A DNA stretch of 64,000 bases from Nelumbo lutea (GCA_022828595.1 JAKGHH010000005.1:67079655-67143654); one strand, 5' to 3'; counted from the first letter of the stretch, positions 1 through 10,439 are shown. The notes: generated from the letters alone by a model not told the origin. Made by a program: numbers and translations.

Positions 1-565
1 CCACTTCGCGCACTCACTTCTAAGCTTCTGTTAGGTCGGTATGATTACCTCTGGGCCACCTGCCAGTTCGGTGTCATCCCTCTGCTGGATAGAATCGCCA
101 CTGCTCTCTTGTCGGAGCTGTCTCTGCGACTGGCAATGACGGTGGCAGGTGGCCGTTGAAGTGCGGTTGTCAAGCGTCAGATCCCAAGTCAGTCAGGTGC
201 GCCGCCCTTGGATACGGACTCCTCAGTGTCAGGTATGGTACGTTTGTTCAGCTCGGCGTCCTAGAGGCGAAGTGTCAGAGTGGTGAGCGAGGTGAAGTCT
301 TGAGTTCAGATAGGGGAGTGTCCCGAACTGCCATGAGGCGGGCCGGTTCGGGTCATTGCCTTGTGTGAGGCTCAGGGCTTAAGGGAGAGTTCGGGCTCCT
401 TGTAGGGAGTTTGGGCTCCTAGTAGAGAGTTCGGGTTCCTAGTAGGGAGTGCGGACTGCTGGTTCCTTCTTCGGTGCTCGGGCCTTGGGTGCGCTGTTGT
501 GCCGAGTTGTTTGCCTTTGCCACGTGTTGAGTGATTACGAGATCGGGCCAAATCTTCCTTCATCA
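1..565 (-). mobile_element. 3' LTR of a Tat-type Ty3/gypsy element (cut by the window start)
   Basis: This stretch aligns along its whole length with 9515-10082, the other LTR of the same element. It ends on the + strand in TTCATCA, i.e. the LTR begins TGATGA on the minus strand. The first ~212 bp of this copy, including the end with the LTR TATA box, lie outside the window. The two LTRs differ by substitutions and by many 1-base differences in short homopolymers (GGTCG/GGTCGGG, CATCCC/CATCCCC), so the insertion is old or this copy carries base errors. A 20-bp tandem motif lies at 384-452. Confidence 0.9.
384..452. repeat. 20-bp tandem motif in the left LTR
   Basis: Four imperfect copies of a unit close to GAGTTCGGGCTCCTAGTAGG. 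The matching part of the right LTR (9903-9970) holds four copies with other small changes, so the repeat was already present in the ancestral LTR. Direct repeats in plant LTR U3 regions often act as enhancers; that role is inferred here. Confidence 0.75.
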
Positions 566-582
566 ATTGCCCCCACTCCTCG
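566..582 (-). promoter_or_regulatory. Polypurine tract of the retroelement
   Basis: Read on the minus strand, CGAGGAGTGGGGGCAAT directly precedes the TGATGA start of the 3' LTR. A purine-rich run ending in GGGGGCAAT is typical next to the 3' LTR of Tat-lineage elements and primes plus-strand DNA synthesis. Confidence 0.75.
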
Positions 583-980
583 TTCTAAGGGTCTGCCCTG
601 GCGCGGGAAGATCACGAGCTGGTAGTGGGTTTGTCCCGTACTTCGAATCTCGGTTGACTGATAGCGCGGGAAAACGCGCCGACCTGCCCACAAATGCTGA
701 CAGACGTGGCAGCGCGCTCCTTATTTCAAAAATTCAAAAAGCGCGCTGCTGGGAGACGTGACAGCAGGCGTCTTTTCAAATTTGAAAACGTGTTGCTGCC
801 GCCTTTAATGTGAGGAGACGTGCGCTGGCGTTCTGTCAGTTTCAAAAAGACGTGCACCGGCGCATGTCAGTTTCAGAAAGACGTGCGCCAATCACGTCTC
901 GGTCTCAGGGGATGTTCGGTCAGCGCGACTACGGGCCGTCGGATCGGCTTTGATCTGCGTTGTTGCTTCTCGGTCACTGT
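583..980 (+). promoter_or_regulatory. Upstream region of the antisense gene, with spaced GACGTG repeats
   Basis: No coding sequence is seen. Between 700 and 900 there are repeated blocks of GACGTG followed by GCGC/GGCG and then TCAGTTTCA plus an A-run, spaced roughly 30-35 bp (clearest copies at about 813, 848 and 882). They sit just upstream of the TATA box at 984, so they may be promoter elements; ACGTG is the core of plant bZIP-binding G-boxes. That use is inferred. Confidence 0.5.
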
Positions 981-983
981 GGG

Positions 984-991
984 TATAAATA
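984..991 (+). promoter_or_regulatory. TATA box of the antisense retroelement gene
   Basis: TATAAATA lies 177 bp upstream of the ATG at 1168, facing away from gag-pol. It follows the GACGTG repeats and precedes a C/T-rich stretch where transcription could begin near 1015. It suggests the antisense gene has its own promoter rather than using the LTR. Confidence 0.6.
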
Positions 992-1167
992 GTGGGGGAC
1001 CCCAGTCGCTTTGTCACTTCTGCGTTGCCTCTTGAGCTCGCGTCCAGGTTTCAGCTCGCGTCCAGGCTTTCAGTTCGCGTTCAAGGTTTTTGCTGGTTCA
1101 AGTTCCCGTAGTCTCGTTCAAGCTTTTTTTCGGTGAGTACCTTCCTGGAATCCACCTTCTCTCCTCG

Positions 1168-3111
1168 ATGTCTAGCTCGGATAGCTCAGACGGTTCTTCA
1201 AGTGGGTCAGATGCAGGTTCCACGAACTGAGTTGCATCCCCTGATAGTTCTAGTGAGCCGGAGGTAGAGCTCGAGGAAGAGTTTCAAACCCGTAGGTCGA
1301 GTCGCCTCGGGTAGTTTGGCGTCCACCTCTCGTCGGGGTCGGACGTTAGACAAGTTTGGCCCCTCGACCATGACGCCTGAGAGGCTCCAATCCCTTATTA
1401 CTTATTACAATTTGCCTAGGGAGTACGCTTATTTCATACCTTCGGGTAGCTTTTCCTTGGAACACGGTCCTGATGAGATCGTGATATTCCGGGAGCAACT
1501 CGATGTGGGCTGCAATTGCCTTTCCATCCCCTCCTTGTCGAGGTCTTGAATCACTTCGGCGTTACAGTCGGCCAGTTTCACCCGAACTCCATTCGTAATT
1601 TGGTGGGGACAATCTCCCTATTTTGCGAACAGGGCTTTCCTTTAGACTTGGAGATCTTCTCTTCCATCTTAATGCTTAAGAAGCAAGCGGTCTCCTCCCC
1701 GGGCGTACTACCTGTCTCCCCCCGGGTTTTAAGCTTTTACATGAACTTCCTAATAAGGTCCCGGCGTGGAAGCGGGACTACTTCGGGGTGCGAAGTGTGC
1801 TGGGGTGGCCGTTTCAGACCGGGTGGGGGATGGCCGCCCCTGGACTCCGGTGTTACGCTTGACAAAGAGACGATGAAGGGCCTCCGGCAATGGGCGCGGC
1901 TTGGGCTAAAGTGCCAACAGTATCTTACGGAGGCCAAACTCATTGCGGTCGACCTGAGTTTGGATGGGTTCCTTACTTAGAGGTTCTATTTTGCTCTGTC
2001 TCTTTTTTCTGATGCCGAACTCTTTTTTGCATGTGTGATGGACTCAGGAAGGACTCGTGGTGGCACTTGTTTCAAGGCATGAAGAGAGGAAGCGAGTAGC
2101 CAAGCGAACTCGTGCCGAGCTGCCCGGGATGTGGAGCCCGAGGTACCAGACTACCCGCCAGAGGATCCGCCAAGGAGCCCGAGATGGCTCCTCCAATGCA
2201 AGAAGCGATAGGGGGCCCGTATGCTGAGACTACTTACACGGGGGCTCGACCTACTCTGGTGCTTCTGCTTACTCTGGGTCTGCTCATACGCGAGCTGGGC
2301 CCTCGAGCTCGGGAGCCCTAGGGGAATTCAGGAGTGTGCTGTCGCCGACCACGCTCTTCAGAAGAGTAAGGAGGCCATTTTTCCCCGAGGAGGTCCGCGG
2401 CGTGGACTGATCTCCCTCTGCACCAGGTGGCCTGTCGTGCTGTTACCCATGCCATGGTGGTAAGTCAGACTTTTTATCGAGCTCTTTTGCTTTTATCCTT
2501 CTTGCTGACGTTCTTTTGATCACTTGTTCTTTCTTTTTGGTGAACTCTTCTATCCATGCCTTGGCGGCCCAGGTGGAAAGGAGCTCGAGGCAGGTGCGAG
2601 CTGCCGAAGAGGCTCTTCGTGGTGAGAGACGACTTCCCGAGCTGCTGAGGCGACTGCTCGTGCTGCCGAGGCAGCTGCTCGCGCTACACAGACCAGGCAG
2701 GTGAGGTCTCAGAGAGATGCCGATGCCATGGGAGTCGTAGTGAAGCACATGGCAGACTTGAGGCTGGATTCGCAGCATCAGGTCAAGTACCTTCAAGAGG
2801 ACATTAGGGAGAAGACGCAGATCTTTTCTCAAGGTATTGAAGATGCCAAGAAGAAGGCTGTCAATGAGTACATCGCCTCGCCGAGCTTTGACGACCTAAT
2901 GGTGGACTCGTACCGAAGGGGTTTCAAGCTAAGCCGGTGGATGATCCGGAATATGTACCCCGAGCTTAATATCAGTGCCATATCCACTTCACGCATAACT
3001 CAGGAGATGGCCAATGCTTCTGACGGTGAGCCAGATTCCGAGGGCGAGGCAAGGCCTTCGAGTGTCGTTGAAGTGCCTTCCGATAATGAAGAAGTAGCTC
3101 TGGGCCTGTAA
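1168..3111 (+). pseudogene. Antisense accessory gene of a Tat-type retroelement (Transposase_28-like, decayed)
   Basis: A broken gene on the strand opposite to gag-pol, between pol and the 3' LTR. The ATG at 1168 opens a Ser/Asp-rich start that hits TGA at 1228. Coding similarity continues in the same frame through an acidic stretch, then in shifted frames through 1316-1549 and 1516-1980. The latter carry the signature of the plant 'putative gypsy-type transposon' family (PF04195): PDEIVIFREQL, then FHPLLVEVLNHFG and FHPNSIRNLVG. A clean intron lies at 2460-2572 (GTAAGT to CCCAG), followed by an Ala/Glu/Arg-rich, coiled-coil-like part and a C-terminal ORF ending in an acidic tail with stop at 3109-3111. 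A second intron at about 1983-2048 is possible. Tat-lineage elements such as Grande are known to carry extra, sometimes antisense, ORFs of unknown function. Frameshifts make this copy inactive. Confidence 0.7.
2460..2572 (+). other. Spliceosomal intron within the antisense gene
   Basis: Donor GTAAGT follows GCCATGGTG; a T-rich tract leads to acceptor GGCGGCCCAG, and the open frame continues as GTGGAAAGGAGCTCG. The 113-bp length and pyrimidine tract fit a plant intron. Removing it joins two Ala/Glu-rich coding stretches. Confidence 0.65.
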
Positions 3112-3424
3112 ATTTTTTTTTCAAAATGTACTCCCTTATTTTGAAATGGAATGACTTTTCTTTTGGTTAAGTGTTGGTTGTTCTTTCTCCCGAACTAAAC
3201 GTATTTGCCGAACTGACCATACGTCGGTCTGTTTCCTGCCCGGGTTACCGCACTCGCGCGGCCTGTTTTGGTGGTCTCTGAGATGCCGATGTCCCTATTA
3301 GTTTGTTGTCTTTGTTTCACCTTTGGCTCTTTGCTTGCTATGCCGAGGTTCCTTCGTTAGCTCGGCATCCTAGCCCTTAGGCTTTGGTGGCGATTTTATC
3401 CACTTCGCTTGGTGGTCTATAGGT
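3112..3424. other. Short spacer between the antisense gene and pol
   Basis: The 3' ends of the antisense gene (+, stop at 3111) and of the integrase (-, ending near 3425) face each other across this stretch. It is rich in TCGG/CCGAG words like the rest of the element. No further coding sequence is seen. Confidence 0.5.
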
Positions 3425-4470
3425 AGTATCGCCTTAAGTTGACGATGTTCCATGCTCGGGGTACTTGCTTACTCTCTAAGGTTTCAGCTCGTATGCCCCC
3501 CCGAGTGCTTTCTTTACTCTGTAGGGTCCTTCCCAATTTGGTCCGAGTTTACCCACACCGGGTTCGGGTACCAAGATCTTACGGAGAACCAGGTCGCCGA
3601 CGCGGAAGCTCCGCTTCTTTACTTTGGCATTGTAGTACCGAGCTACTTTCTATTGGTAGGCCACTATCCGGATGTGCGCGAGGTCTCTTACCTCATCTAG
3701 TAGGTCGAGGTTGGTACGTAACTCGTCTCCATTTGACTGATCGTCATATGCTTCTAGTTGCAATGTAGGTATTTCGATTTCCGCTGGGACTACCGCTTTA
3801 GTGCTGTAGGTGAGGTTAAAGGGGGTCTCTCCCGTGGCGGTTTTTTCTGTAGTTCGATGAGCCCATAGAACACTTGGTAGCTTGTTCGCCCACAACCCTT
3901 TAGCTCGGTCTAGTCATGCTTTCAGTCCATGGAGGATGGCTCTGTTCATTTTCCGTCTGACCGTTTGCCTGCGGGTGTGCGACTGATGTGAAGTTCTGAC
4001 GAATTCCCATATTTTGGCATCATTCTTGGAATTTGATATCCTCGAACTATTTGCCGTTGTCGGAGATCAGTACCCGAGGTAGCCCAAAGCGACATACTAT
4101 GCTCTTCCAAAAGAAGTTCTGTATGTTTCGGGTTGTAACTGTTGCCAGAGGTTCAACTTCTATCCATTTTGTGAAGTAATCTACTACCACCACTATGAAC
4201 TCTCTCCCACCAGTTGCTGGCGGGAATGGCCCCAGGAGGTCGATGCCTCATTGTGCAAAGGGCCATGGACTGGTGAGGTACTTGAGGTCGGCAGCAGGTT
4301 GATGGTGGATATTGGCATGCTTCTGACACTTGTCGCATTTTCTGACGAGCTCGACACTCTGCCTTCATCGTTGGCCAGTAGTATCCTTGTCGAAGTGCCT
4401 TTTGGGCGAGGGCTCTGCCCCCCAAGTGTCCGCCGCACAGACCTTCATGAGTGTCACGGAGTACGAGCTC
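3425..4470 (-). pseudogene. Integrase of the Tat-type element (frameshifted)
   Basis: Minus-strand reading gives the N-terminal zinc-binding region (THEGLCGGHLGG, then YYWPTMKAEC), the catalytic core in shifted frames (DYFTKWIE with the first Asp, SDNGKQF with the second Asp, NGQTEN with the Glu), then GETPFNLTYSTKAVVPAEI at 3650-3895 and a C-terminal GPNWEGPYRV-type segment near 3530-3560. The frame changes near 4250, 3900 and 3650. No chromodomain is visible at the C-terminus, in keeping with the Tat/Athila branch. The enzyme would have inserted the cDNA into the genome; this copy cannot be made intact. Confidence 0.85.
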
Positions 4471-4748
4471 GGCTTCGACAGGTCGCAAGCAACGCAGGTA
4501 TGGGAGCGTGTAGGACTGTCTGTACAGCCGTTCGTCTATTATGACGTATTTGGCTGCCTGGCGCTGCAGCCTCTTGGCTGCATTGCGGTCCGCAGGGAGA
4601 GTTCCATCTAGCAAGAAGCTCGCGAATGGATCGATCCAGCTCGGCTCTGCTTCAAGGATGGGAGCGACCTCATCTGCCCCACCGAGAATGCTAGGTCGAG
4701 GTAAGTCCTCTATGTACACGGTTCTCATGGTGTTGTGACTCGTGATGG

Positions 4749-5133
4749 CTAACCGGGACAGGGCGTCGACCTCAGTGTTCTCTGACCTCGGGATTTGCTT
4801 GATGAAGTGTGATTGGAAGTTGAGTAGAGCCTCCTTTACTTTCGCCAAGTATGCGATCAAAGTGAGCTCGCGTGCTTCATATTCGCCCGTAACCTGGTTG
4901 ACCACGACCTGGGAATCACTGCAGATAACTATGTGCTTTGCTCTTACCTTTTGCGCTAGGTTTAGCCCGGCTATCAGTGCCTCGTACTCTGCCTCGTTGT
5001 TGGATGCTGCAAACTCAAAGCGTAGTGCATATTCCAATTTCGTGCCACTCGAGCCGCATAGGACTATTCCAGCCCCGCTGCCCTGCTGGTTCGAGGAGCC
5101 ATCTACGTGAAGGATCCAGGGCTCCTCATCCCA
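4749..5133 (-). pseudogene. Second RNase H domain (Tat-lineage hallmark)
   Basis: The open minus-strand frame 5283-4153 contains a complete second RNase H fold: HVDGSSNQQGSGAGIVL with the first catalytic Asp, ASNNEAEYEALIAGL with the Glu, CSDSQVVVNQV with the second Asp, and a final Asp in NTEVDALSRLA. A second RNase H between pol RNase H and integrase is the defining feature of the Tat lineage (Tat, Ogre, Retand types), where it is thought to have been acquired separately. The domain is unbroken here although the polyprotein around it is not. Confidence 0.85.
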
Positions 5134-5227
5134 ATTCGCGCTTGGCCCAACCAGGAGAGATGCCACACTGGCTGCTACTTCACGGGGTTCAGACTCTATT
5201 GGCTTGGGAGCTCCGGGGTCACCCGAA

Positions 5228-5784
5228 CTAGGGATCTGGGCTCGACCGGCCAGGGGTTTTGAGGCTAAACGTGCACTCGGCAATAAAATCTGCTAAGGCT
5301 TGGGCCTTGATAGCAGTTCGTGGCTTGTACTGGAGGTCGTACTCGCTGAGTTCAATGGCCCATTTCGTCAGTCGACCGGAAACCTCGGGCTTGAGTAAAA
5401 CTTGCCTCAGAGGTTTGTCAGTCAAGACGATGACAATGTGAGCCTGGAAGTATGGGTGGAGTTTCCGAGCTGCTATCACCAGTGCGTATGCTAGCTTTTC
5501 TATCTGCGGCTACCTTGTCTCTGCTCCCTGCAAAATTTTACTAACATAATACATGGGTCGTTGGACCCAATCTACTTCTTTTATTAGTATCGACTTGACC
5601 ACCTCGTCATTTGCCGAGAGGTACAGTTCCAAGACCTCGCCCTCCTCGGGCTGGCTAAGGTTGGCACACTAGCGAGGTAGCTTTTTAGCTTGTCGAACGC
5701 GAGCTGGCAGTCTCGGGTCCACTCGAACCCTTTGCCTTTGATTGCTTTGAAGAAAGGCAGGCAGCGGTCTACTGACTTGGACAT
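5228..5784 (-). pseudogene. Retroviral-type RNase H domain of pol (frameshifted)
   Basis: 5784-5584 encodes the start (CLPFFKAIKGK, then QLAFDKLKSYL), typical of the segment after the RT thumb. 5479-5228 encodes the end (HIVIVLTDKPLRQVLLKPE, then KWAIELSEYDLQYKPR, then ALADFIAECT). The two blocks are in different frames with stops between them. It would remove the RNA strand of the RNA-DNA hybrid during reverse transcription. Confidence 0.8.
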
Positions 5785-5799
5785 GAAGCGGCTATACGG

Positions 5800-6440
5800 C
5801 CGTTTTAGCCTCTGAACTTCTTTACTTTCCGGGGTGGTCTCATATCTAGGATGGCCTTTATCTTGTCCGGGTTGGCCTCAATACCGCGCCGGTTGACAAT
5901 GTACCCTAGGAACTTGCCCGAGGTGACACCGAAGACACATTTGTTAGGGTTCAGTTTCATGTTAAATTGACGCATGATTTGGAAGACATAATCTAAGTCT
6001 TTGTATTAATTCCTGTGAAAACTGCGTCTTGACGACCATGTCGTCTACATAACATTCTATTTTCGTGCCAATTAAGGGCCGAAACAGCCTATTTACAAGT
6101 CTTTGGAAGGTCGCCCCGGCATTTTTTAATCCGAAGGGCATGACCTTGTAGCAGTACAGGCCGAACTTGGTTATGAAGCTGGTTTTTTCCTCATCGGACT
6201 GGTCCATCCTGATTTGGTTGTAGCCCGAGTAGGCATCCAGGAAACTTAGCAACTCATGTCCCGAGGTCGTGTCCACTAGGCGGTGAATTCTGGGGAGGGG
6301 GAAGCAATCTTTTGGGCAAACTCGGTTCAGGTCGGTGTAGTCGATGCACATGCGCCACTTGCCGTTTGCCTTTTTCACCAGCACTGGGTTGGCTACCAGC
6401 TCGGGTAATGAACTTCCTTATGAAGCTGCTGCGAGGAGCT
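5800..6440 (-). pseudogene. Reverse transcriptase domain of pol (frameshifted)
   Basis: The frame 6384-5962 carries the classic Ty3/gypsy order: LVKKANGKWRMCIDYTDLN, CPKDCFPLPRI, LSFLDAYSGYNQIRM, MPFGLKNAGATFQRLVN and the catalytic YVDD (CYVDDMVVKT). The frame breaks just after, near 5990. Downstream residues up to about 5800 continue in another frame (NPNKCVFGV-type segment). All conserved catalytic blocks are readable, so lineage placement is firm even though the copy is dead. Confidence 0.9.
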
Positions 6441-6722
6441 TTCGACCTCCTCGTCGACCGCCCTCCAGCATTCTGGGGCTAAGTTGCGTTTCTTCTGTCT
6501 AACGGGTCTGACTACAGGGTCAGTATTAAGTTTGTGAGTTATAAGGCTGGGGTCAATACCGGGCATGTCGGCCGCGGATCAGGCAAAAATATCTAAATTT
6601 TGAAGTAAAAAACTCACCAGTTCGGTTCGTAGTGATTCCTCGACGGAAGCACCGATCTGTAGTGTGCGAGCTGGGTCTGTAGCCGAAATTGGGATTGCGA
6701 CCATTTCCTTTGTGGGCAAAGC

Positions 6723-7220
6723 TCATTCCTCACCCTGCTCCGTAGGCCGCTCCAGTTCGAGGTCGTTGGCCGCCTTGGTTTTTCCCTTCAGGGCGGCAAC
6801 ATAACACTCGCAGGACTCAAGTTGGTCGCCCCGCGCTACCCCCACACCGAAGTCTGTAGGGAACTTCATTGCCAAATAGTAGGTGGAGACCACTCCCTGT
6901 AGGACATGCATAATTGGCCACCCTATTATGGCATTGTATGGGGAGGGGGTCGCGACCACCAGGAAATCATGGTTGAGTCTGACCGCACAAGGCCATGTGT
7001 CGACTTCCACAGGTACTGTTATCTTTCTGAGGGGCCTGACTTCCTCTCCGCTGAAGCCCATTAGAGAAGTGCTTGTGGGCTTCAGCTCGCTTCTCCGCAA
7101 CTGTAGCTGGTCAAATGCCGACTTGAAGAGGATGTCCGCCGAACTACCCAAATCCACAAGTACGCGTCTAACTTCGAAGTCGTTGATCCTTAGTTTTATG
7201 ACAAGCGCATCATCATGGGG
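6723..7220 (-). pseudogene. Aspartic protease region of pol
   Basis: The minus-strand frame 7157-6723 begins just after the predicted active-site motif VDLGSSADILF. It continues with LMGFSGEEVRPLRKITVPV, then HDFLVVATPSPYNAIIGWP and ECYVAALKGK, the usual Ty3/gypsy protease order. The D-x-GSS form replaces the canonical DTG/DSG triplet, as is common in Tat elements. It would cleave the Gag-Pol polyprotein. Confidence 0.8.
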
Positions 7221-7370
7221 GTAGTGGACCCTCGCGCATCGTCTTCCGTGAAGAAGATCGGTTCTTCTGTCTTCGGCTCTTTGGAGGGTTCTGTTCTTCT
7301 TGGGCTGCCTCGCGAACTGACGTTCGGGCTGCTGCCGAAGTACACCCTGCTACCACCAAACCTTCCACTA

Positions 7371-9220
7371 TCACATGGATGGTGCCCCGAATTGGCCTCT
7401 CTTCCGGAGGCTGTTGTTGCAATGCTTCGGCAGGTCTGCTGCTAGATTCGAGGGCGTCCTTTCCGTCCTCCCCTTGCCAACCTGCCTTATTGTTATTATT
7501 ATTATTATGTTGTACAAAATTTCCTCAAGTATCCGACGGATGAGTCCCTCTATCTCGTCCCGGAGATTATTACACTGTTCGGTACTATAACCATGATTTC
7601 TATGAAAACTACAGTACAAATTTTTATTTCTCTCGTTTGGATTCCCCTTTAGGCGAGGTGGCCACTTAACGTATGGGGCGTCCTTGATCGTCATCAAGAT
7701 CTCGGTCCGCCTCGTGTTTAACGGCGTATAATCCGTCCGAACTGCTAATGAGCTCGGGACGGCTGGCTCGGCTTCACTTCCCGGGCCGAGTTTCTTCTAT
7801 CACCTGGGTTGGAGGGTTCACCTTCTCTTTTCCTTTTCTCGACCCACCTTTGTCCTTTGGTTGATCTCTTCCTCTGTTCTCATGAACTTGTCCGCGAGCT
7901 TGAGGAATTCGGCCACGGTCGCGGGCTGGCTGGCTACCATGTGCCATTTAAACTCCTTGTGCTACTCCTCTCTTGGCCGCCGCGAGCTGAACTGCAGGGT
8001 CTAATCGTGGTATCTGCAAGCACGCTTCATTGAACCACTTGATGTAGCCCCGGATGGATTCTCCTTCTCTCTGGACTACTCCGAAGATGCTTTCCTCATT
8101 CTAGGGCACCGCTTGCTAGTAACAAAGTGTGCGGTGAAGACCTGCACGAACTGGGTCCAGCTTCTTATTGACCCAGGGGCTAGGTTCCTGTACCAAGTGC
8201 GGGCCACCCCCCTGAAGGTGGTGGTGAAGGCAACGCACATGCATGATTCACTAGCCCTAGCGAGGTGCACTTGGGACTGGAAAGCATCAACATGGTCGTT
8301 GGGGTCAAAGGACCCACCATACTTGTCCAATGGTGAGAGCTTGAAGTCTCTGGGCATGGGGACTACCAAGAGTTCTGATGCGAGGGGGGAAGGAACTGAG
8401 AGAATCGGGGCAGCTTTTACTTCGTCCAAGCTCGTCTCTTCCTTACCTCTGAGTTCGGGCAAGACACTGGTGGTAGTTCAGCGACTTCGCCGTGCTTCGT
8501 TGTTGAGTGGGCCTGGTACTGGCACTGCTGGCCTCTGTGTTGCCAAGCTCGATGGGCCCGGAACGTTGGTAGTCTGCTGCCAGGGCGCTGAATCAGTTCT
8601 CCGTGAGCGGGAACTCGAGCCTGGAGCGCCGAGGTGCTGACCTTGCGGGTGAGGTTCCTTACCCGCCTGCGAGCTGCGAGACGGGGGTGATTTCTCTTTC
8701 CCTTCGACCTAGGATGAGGCCTGGCTGTTAGGGGGGTTCTGGGGTCGAGAGGCTTTTCCCTGGTGGGGGCGTCCACCCTGAGGAGAGGCCTTAACCGACT
8801 TCGGAGCAGGGTGCCGAGGTGGAAGTAGCGGTTGGTTCAGAGGTAGTTGGGGGAACTGCTGCTGATAGTGATACTGGGAGATGTTGTGCAATACTTGGTG
8901 CTACTGGAGCTGATGTTGCTGGAATTGTTGCATTTGGGCTTGCATTGCCCGCATGCATTGCATCAGGTCATCCAACTGGTTATGGCTAGTTGTCAAGGGG
9001 ACAACAGTTGGTTCAGTAAAGGTTGTTTCGATAGGGAGAGGAAAGGGGATGCTCATGGCAGGGAGGTTTACGGGCGCCACTGCTTGTGGCGCATTCAAAC
9101 TGGGGATCCCATCCACCGAAAGGGGGATGGTGAACTGTCCAACGCACACCACGGGACTTGAAGTTGTTCCCCGGTGGTGTTTGTCTCTGTGCCACGTCCA
9201 GCGTTGCTGGAAGAAACCAT
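7371..9220 (-). pseudogene. gag of the Tat-type element (frameshifted)
   Basis: The likely start is the ATG at 9220, 63 nt from the primer binding site region, opening MVSSSNAGRG. The frame shifts near 9150 into a Gln-rich stretch (9152-8901). The capsid-like core is at 8462-8076: PRDFKLSPLDKYGGSFDPND, HVDAFQSQVHLARAS and GVARTWYRNLAPGSI, matching the plant retrotransposon gag family (PF03732). The region at 7697-7500 has a Cys/His cluster (YCSFHRNHGYSTEQCNNL) like the zinc-knuckle-like motif of Tat gags. A TTA/TAA microsatellite at 7490-7508 interrupts the coding strand after it. Confidence 0.8.
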
Positions 9221-9282
9221 GAGTGTTGGGGTTTTTGGAGAAAAGAGGTTGTGAGAGTTTAGAGGGAGGCTTTTAGAAGCGA

Positions 9283-9300
9283 TTCCCACAGATGGCGCCA
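9283..9300 (-). promoter_or_regulatory. Primer binding site of the retroelement
   Basis: On the minus strand, two bases (AT) after the 5' LTR end comes TGGCGCCATCTGTGGGAA. TGGCGCC at this spot is the complement of a tRNA 3' end plus CCA, and TGGCGCCNTCTGTGGGAA is a form often seen in Tat-type elements. I do not assign the tRNA. Confidence 0.8.
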
Positions 9301-9504
9301 ATTGATGGTGCGCAATCCGACTGGTCCTAGCTGTCAACGACCTTGCCTCTGAACGGAGCTACAGGGAGCCTGAAACGGAGAAGATGAGGAAACTCCGGGG
9401 GAACCCAATGATATTGCTCCAAAGCTCAAGTTAGAATTCTCTCAAAGGCAAGATAAAACTAGATGGCGCAAAGTTCACATACCTCGTTCTTGGGGGGTAG
9501 GGAG

Positions 9505-9513
9505 CCTTTTATA
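9505..9513 (-). promoter_or_regulatory. LTR TATA box
   Basis: TATAAAAGG on the minus strand, 200 bp upstream of the primer binding site. Transcription would start about 30 bp downstream (near 9480), making the rest of the LTR the R/U5 part. It drives gag-pol. Confidence 0.7.
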
Positions 9514-9902
9514 ACCACCTCGCGCACTCACTTCTAAGCTTCTGTTAGGTCGGGTATGATTACCTCTGGGACCCTGTCAGTTCGGGTGTCATCCCCTCTG
9601 CTGGATAGACCGCCACTGCTCTCTTTGTCGGAGCCGTCTCTACGACTGGCGATGACGACGGCAGGTGGCCGTTGAAGTGTGGCTGTCAAGCGTCAGATCC
9701 CAAGTTAGTCAGGTGCGCCGCCCTTGGATACGGACCTCCTCAGTGTCAGGTATAGTACGTTTGTTTAGCTCGGTGTCCTGGAGGCGAAGTGTCGAGTGGT
9801 GAGCGATGTGAAGTCTTGAGTTCGGATAGGAGAGTGTCCCGAACTGCCATGAGGCGGGCCAGTTCGGGTCATTGCCTTGTGTGAGGCTCGAGGCCTAAGG
9901 GA

Positions 9903-9970
9903 GAGTTCGGGGTCCTTGTAGGAGTTCGGGCTCTTAGTAGGAAGTTCGGGCTCCTAGTAGGGAATTCGGA
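9903..9970. repeat. 20-bp tandem motif in the right LTR
   Basis: Four imperfect copies of the GAGTTCGGGCTCCTAGTAGG-type unit, upstream of the LTR TATA box on the minus strand. It is the counterpart of 384-452. Confidence 0.7.
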
Positions 9971-10082
9971 CTGTTGGCTCCTCCCTTCGGTGCTCGCGCC
10001 TTGGGTGTGCTGTTGTGCCGAGCTGTTCGCCTTTACCACGTGTTGAGTGATTATGAGGTCGGGGCCAAATCTTCTTTCATCA

Positions 10083-10439
10083 ATTGCTGTTCGTGTATCG
10101 TAAGGTTGAAGAAGATGAATAATGTTTTTCTTTTAATTAATAGTTCTTACAAGAATAGAATGGAGATTAAAAAACACTGCAATGGCGGATTTCAATGAAA
10201 AGACTATGGTCATAGTACAGAAGGGTATTTGTCGCAAAAGAAAGTACGAGGGGATTTTTGTGACAGACCCCATAATAAGGGGGGTCTTTGTAATTTACTC
10301 TTAAAAAAGGAAAAAAAAACAATTGGTTGTAGTTCCGGGGCTAGTCTACCATACCCGGATTAGACCCGACCCATTGGCAACCGCAGCACTATTCCCCCAG
10401 AAAACGGAATCTCAAGTGACACGTCGACAAAAGCGTAAA
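10083..10439. other. Spacer between the retroelement and RPL6
   Basis: AT-rich at first, then a more GC-balanced stretch from about 10320 that probably includes the RPL6 promoter. A small hairpin-forming pair, AGACCCC and GGGGTCT, lies at about 10264-10292. No TATA box at a convincing distance and no ORF are seen. Confidence 0.5.

Larger units (their letters stand above)
9303..10082 (-). mobile_element. 5' LTR of the Tat-type Ty3/gypsy element
   Basis: 780 bp. On the minus strand it runs from TGATGAAAG (10082) to GCACCATCA (9303), with TG..CA ends. Positions 9515-10082 align with 1-565. The LTR TATA box is at 9505-9513. The 5 bp right outside, ATTGC at 10083-10087, would be the target duplication; its partner lies beyond the window start. 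With the left LTR it makes an element of about 10.3 kb. Confidence 0.9.

Noticed and set aside
2443..2832. 129-codon minus-strand ORF in the retroelement
   Set aside because: Shadow of the antisense gene's coiled-coil exon; its own sequence has no domain and crosses the intron at 2460-2572.
8113..8640. 175-codon + strand ORF
   Set aside because: Shadow of gag, which has a clear family match on the minus strand.
10083..10087. ATTGC after the right LTR as proof of target duplication
   Set aside because: The partner site lies before position 1; the same five bases also follow the left LTR inside the element, so the match proves nothing.
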